Below, piece after piece: positions 17,541 through 21,669 of a DNA stretch of 21,669 nucleotides. The DNA is from Haplomitrium mnioides (Eukaryota; Marchantiophyta; Haplomitriopsida; Calobryales). How positions within the stretch are numbered: the first letter of the stretch is position 1; each line of letters opens with the position of its first letter. A model generated the notes under the pieces. It worked only from the letters and a program-made list of their open reading frames with translations. It had not been told where the DNA came from and did no database searches. The stretch covers positions 1-21,669 of the forward strand of contig JBNGIS010017706.1 in NCBI GenBank assembly GCA_049999725.1, given 5' to 3'. A program made the translations under genes and the position numbers.

Positions 17541-20012
17541 CTATCCAAGGTACAATCCTAAGAGGTGCACACATTTCAAATGCTGAGCCCTAGCCAAAGC
17601 CTTAGTGAGAGCATCTGCAGCCATATCCTCTGTAGCAATGAATTCCAGATCAATCTCTGTCCCGGTCTTCTGGCGGATGAAATGGTATCTTGCATAGGTA
17701 AATGCTGCCCATGTTGTCCTCATGAATTGTAGTTGGTCCACTCTACTTGTGGCCAACCTCTGCCAGGAGCCTTCTAATTCAGATGACCACCCTGGTTGTA
17801 TGTGTGGGGGGCCATGTACTCAGCCTCAGTGGAAGTTTGCTTCTCTCTGGACCAACTCACTGCTCCTCCACACAAGAGAAAAGTGTATGCAGATGTGGAT
17901 GATCTATCACCTGGGTTCCTGCCCAATCTGCATCTTGCATATCCAACTAAAGTTGGATTCCCATGCTTGCTGTATGTTAACTTTTGCATAGGCATAGTAC
18001 ATCAACAGCAGAGGTCAAATCTGGTCTTGTGCCAAACTTGGTTTTGTGCACACCTTGCAGTACCTCAGACTCCCTGCAGCGCTTTGGTACAGTACCCTGC
18101 TCATGTCCCTTTCGTGATTTCATTTCCTTTGTCAGCTTCAGACCCTTTTCACCATTGGTGTTCCAACAGGTTTGTAGTCTTCCATGCAAAACTTGGAAAT
18201 TACCTTCTTCACATATTGGAACTGGCTTGGGCTTGTTGTCCCAGCTTCTCTGTCTCTGGTCACATGTATACTCAATAGGTGTTTCACTTCCCTAAGCCAT
18301 CATCTCAAAGACTTGACTAAGAGACTTCTTTCTCTTGTCCTTGTCTCAGGATTGGCACTTAGCAATAACAGGTCATCCACGTAGAGTGCAATGATTTTGT
18401 GCTCACCTGATTTGATGTAGACACATTCATCTGCTTCTGTGGTAGCCTTTACTCAGCAAGTAATTGATCCATTTCTTTGAGAAGGTTCTGGATCCTTGCT
18501 GCAGTCCATAAGTGTCCTTCTTCAATAGACAGATCTCATCCTCTTGAGCTGCATCTTCTGGCTGCTTCATGAAGGTTTCTTTATCAAGATCAACTGTCTT
18601 GACATTGATCTGTTCTTATCTCCTTGAGCTGCATCTTCTGGCTGCTTCATGAAGATTTCTTTATCAAGAGCTTTTGTCTAGACATTCATCTGTTCTGCTT
18701 CCCATCTTCCCAACCATGCTTCGCTGCGAGTGCCAACAGGCATCTGATAGAGGTAAACTTTGCTTACATCTGGAAAAATTTCATTGTAGTCAAGGCCTTC
18801 CACTTTGGTGAATTCCCTTGCTATCTTGAAAACTCACTGTGTAGCTTATTTCCTTCCTCCAGTCTTACAAGCCTCCAGGTGCGGTTTTGGGGAGCACAGT
18901 TCCTCTGCTATGGCTGCCTCAGCGTTCAGGCTCAAAAGCTCTTCCCTGAGGGTTGTGAGATCCTTATCCCCAATTCTGGCTGCCATGCATAATTTTGACT
19001 TCTGCACATTGAAATCTGACAGACAGGCATGCCTTCGTCAATGCCATAGAATTCTGGTTGTCTTTGAATTCTGCCTGGTCTTCTGGGCCCATTAGATTCT
19101 GTATCAAAATCTTTTCCATCCTCCCACTTGTTCAGATAATCCCTGTGCCATTCCTCTTGGACCTCCCTGTCCATTGGTTTTGATATCCTCCTGCTTGTAC
19201 ATACACTCTCAGACTCAGATTTTGATGTCTGTTGGTTGTCTCCCACTGGATGGCTCAGGTTCCATTTTGGAATCAGGTTTTGGTCTCTTTGCAAATGACA
19301 TCCCTGCTGCAGATGATTTTCCCTGACGTGTGGTTTAGCAGACGGTACCTCTGACTCTAGGCCGATATTCCTTCCATGCTTCTCTTGGCGTTTTTCTCCC
19401 CTTCAAGGCTGATGAAGGGCCAATATTGTGCAGATAGTTGGCTGTGGTTATGGTCTCAGCCCAATGCCTTCCAAGAAGGCCAGCCTCACTCAACATGCAT
19501 CTAGCCTTTTCAACTAGCGTTCTTGTTCAGCCGATCAGCTGCACAATTCTGTATTGTGCTTGCTCCTGGCTGTCGTCTGGCTTTTGATTCCTTCCTCCTT
19601 CAAGTATCTTTTGAACTCCTCGTTTGTCTGTTCACCTTCTCCGTCTGTTTTCAGCGCCTTCACTGAAGTGTGGAGATCATTGGTTGCTAGGTTGACAATG
19701 AATTCCCAAGGATTTTGTCATTGGTCTGAATGACATACAAGATTGGTTCCTGCTTTTGTCACCTGTAAATGTCAGAAAGTACTTGGCTCCTCCAGCAGAG
19801 GTGAATTTACGAGGGTCCACATACATCAGAGTGGATCATATCTAGCTTGTGCTTCGTTGCAGTGTTTGATTTCTTGGGCACTGGCTGGCGGTGCTGTTTT
19901 TCTCCCTGCACACAAATATCCTAGCCTTTTGTGCCGTAACTGTAAGTCGGATTCTTCTGGGGTTACTGTGATGGCAGTGTTCTCCCCTGAAATGGTGATT
20001 CCCCCATAAAGG
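17541..20012 (-). pseudogene. Decayed Ty1-copia pol (integrase-RT-RNase H)
   Basis: Copia-order polyprotein remnant on the minus strand. From its upstream end: the integrase zinc-finger region and core start (GEKQHRQPVPKKSNT, HSDVCGPS at about 19813-19836), RTLVEKARCML with SEAGLLGRHWAETITTANYL (about 19440-19520), a linker around 18932-19294 (GRIQRQPEFYG), reverse transcriptase with IALYVDDLLLLSA (YVDD near 18370-18384), the GTRPDLTSAVDVLC block (about 18000), and RNase H blocks GNPGDRSSTSAYTFLLCGGA (about 17880-17940), STEAEYMA and IATEDMAADALTKAL (about 17570-17620). It is broken by many frameshifts and stops and an 80-bp duplication in RT. The gag end and 5' LTR are not visible because a second copia element is inserted at 20013. 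Confidence 0.85.
18543..18702. repeat. 80-bp tandem duplication inside copia RT
   Basis: Units 18543-18622 and 18623-18702 both begin CTTGAGCTGCATCTTCTGGC and share TTTCTTTATCAAGA and GACATT(G/C)ATCTGTTCT. Eighty is not a multiple of three, so it shifts the frame. Confidence 0.9.
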
Positions 20013-20318
20013 TGTTGGAATGCGTGATAGCATCCTACAATATTGGATCGATGTCCAATCTTTATAAAAATGAAGTTAGAATCTAGAAAGTAGAAAGGAA
20101 TTCAAAATGTGAAAATATGCATGTGCAAAGTATTGCACCAATATGAAAAGTGATTAGTGTGCGTATCAACTAAATGTATGTATATACTCATCTACTAGTC
20201 TCACTAACTTAAGTAAATATACTAAGTATAGTAAAACTAACTTAGTTAAGGATTAGTTAAAGTTAACTAACCTTAGGATAATAAGCTACCTAACCCATGA
20301 TAGCTTGTAACTTTAACA
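20013..20318 (-). mobile_element. 3' LTR of younger copia element
   Basis: On the minus strand it starts TGTTAAAGTTACAAGC (20318 downwards) and ends ...CATTCCAACA (20013), 306 bp, with TGTT/AACA terminal inverted repeats. A polypurine tract precedes it. It is unrelated to the TGTTGAGAACC family. It lies inside the integrase part of the older copia element; the 5 bp to its left are AAAGG, and the partner copy should flank the 5' LTR outside this window. TATATA on the minus strand near 20178 is a possible promoter. Confidence 0.8.
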
Positions 20319-21669
20319 CTCCCCCTCAAGCCCATGAAGAGGTAGGATGCCTAATAAGGTTCTAAATTTGAAAAACAAAGTTGGACTCAATGCTTTGGTA
20401 AATATATCAACTTGCTGGTCTGTAGTACAGATGTACTTGAGCTCCATAACTCCTGCTAATACCTTCTCTCGAAGAAAGTGATAGTGAACCTCAATATGCT
20501 TCATACGTGCATGAAAAACCGAGTTCTTCGCAAGCATGATACTACTTATATTGTCACAATAAAGAATGGGAGGTTGCTGAACCTGTAAACACAGATCTGT
20601 CATCAACTGTAACAACCATATCAGTTCACATGTAGCGATAGCAACTCCTTGATATTCAGATTCGGTGCTCGAAAGTGCAACAGTTGGTTGTTTCTTATTA
20701 CTCCATGAGATAGCAGCACTTCCAAGACAAAATGAGAACCCACTGGTGCTCCTCATATTTGAAATACTTCTAGCATAATCTGCATCTGTAAATCCACTCA
20801 ACTCAAGTGAAGACGATGCACGATAAAAAAGACCGTAATTGAGAGTAGATTTAATATACCGTAAGATTACTCTCGTTGCATCAAGGTGTGGTTTCTTGGG
20901 CTTTTGCATAAATTGTGTCACCATACCAACTGCATAACTGATGTCAAGTCTGGTGATAGTAAGATATATCAAGGACCCAACTATTTGTCGATAGAATGTG
21001 GCATTTTCAATTAATTCACCTTCATCAATACTCAACTTCAGATTGGGCTGCATAGATACTGAAATGGGCTTGGATCCTGTCAGACCAAATTTAGATAACA
21101 GGTCCAAACTGTACTGCCTTTGCCCTATCCAAATTCCACTTGAAGTTGTAATAACTTCAATTTCCAAAAAAAACCGTAAAGTTCTCAAATCTTTCATTTG
21201 GAACTTAGATTGTAGCAGCTTCTTGACATTTTTTATGTCATCATCACAGTCTCCTGTGATTAGTAAATCATCCACATATATGGCTAAAAGAACAAGACCT
21301 TTTTCGGTTTGTAGAACATATAGAGAAGAATCGACATTAGATACTTGAAAACCAATCATCACTAAAACTTCAGAAAGTTTATCATTCCAAGCTCTAGGGG
21401 CATGTTTTAGACCATATAAAGCCTTCTTAAGTCTGCACACATGCTTAGAACAGCTTTCATTTACATACCCTTTCGGTTGAGTCAAATATACCGTTTCTTG
21501 TAAATCTCCATGTAGAAAAGCATTCTTGACATCCATCTAATGTAGACTCCACCTTTTGCTTGCTGCTATAGCCAAGACAGTTCTAATAGTTGTCATCTTG
21601 GCCACTGAACTGAAAGTCTCTTCATAGTTAATGCCATACTCTTGGGCATAACCTTTTGCAACTAGACGT
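20313..21669 (-). CDS. Ty1-copia reverse transcriptase and RNase H, one stop, 5' part cut
   Basis: Nearly intact 3' half of a copia polyprotein; it copies the element's RNA into DNA and removes the RNA strand. Minus strand: from the window edge [20 protein letters not shown] continues to SKRWSLH, a TAG at 21537-21539, then [18 protein letters not shown] with the first catalytic aspartate, [28 protein letters not shown] with the YVDD pair, [11 protein letters not shown], and RNase H blocks [30 protein letters not shown] and KHIEVHYHF. The downstream open stretch is 407 codons, ending TAA at 20313-20315, three codons into or at the LTR border (TGT is the LTR start). The TAG sits where most copia elements have glutamine, so a single C-to-T change is likely. 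Low decay compared with its host element shows it is younger. Confidence 0.9.
20319..20330 (-). other. Polypurine tract of younger copia element
   Basis: CTTGAGGGGGAG on the minus strand directly before the LTR start TGTTAAAG. Confidence 0.8.

Noticed and set aside
1-21669. tRNA or rRNA genes
   Set aside because: I saw no tRNA-like A/B box pairs with cloverleaf potential and no rRNA-like conserved blocks, though a computed scan was not possible.

Overview
This looks like nuclear DNA of a land plant that is rich in decayed mobile elements. The evidence is PPR protein remnants of the E/DYW type, a piece of the plant-specific RopGEF (PRONE) domain, spliceosomal introns, Ty1-copia and Ty3-chromovirus retrotransposons, LINE pieces and two 100-N assembly gaps. 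The PPR style and the bacterial-type amino-methyltransferase pseudogene suggest a fern, lycophyte or gymnosperm rather than a flowering plant, but this is only an impression. Almost every recognisable coding region is broken.

Layout. 1-2030: a degenerate, intron-containing gene with the motif order of a beta-class DNA amino-methyltransferase (DIPY, then DLCSGSGT). It lies between two minisatellites of different unit length (24 bp and about 37 bp) that share one palindromic core. 2156-2255: gap. 3378-4992: a Ty3 chromovirus relic, with gag joined directly to integrase and chromodomain. 6323-6530: four 52-bp tandem units. 7432-8817 (minus): six exons of an unrecognised gene that join in frame at GT-AG borders and end at a stop; this is the best candidate for an ordinary host gene. 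9021-11601: LTRs of one copia family mixed with LINE fragments. 11605-14391: a mosaic of a RopGEF exon, PPR fragments, local duplications and a gap. 14868-15885: a solo LTR with a 5-bp target duplication. 16460-20012 (minus): a decayed copia element whose 3' LTR belongs to that same family. It is interrupted at 20013 by a younger copia element whose RT-RNase H frame is nearly intact and runs to the window edge.

There is no operon-like organisation. The two signals most worth following are (1) the methyltransferase-like gene with its flanking palindromic repeats, which may be the remains of an unusual mobile or domesticated element, and (2) an LTR family that carries a variable CpG-rich minisatellite downstream of its TATA box, so the array should lie in the transcribed leader. 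All family assignments come from reading motifs by eye; no database search was possible.
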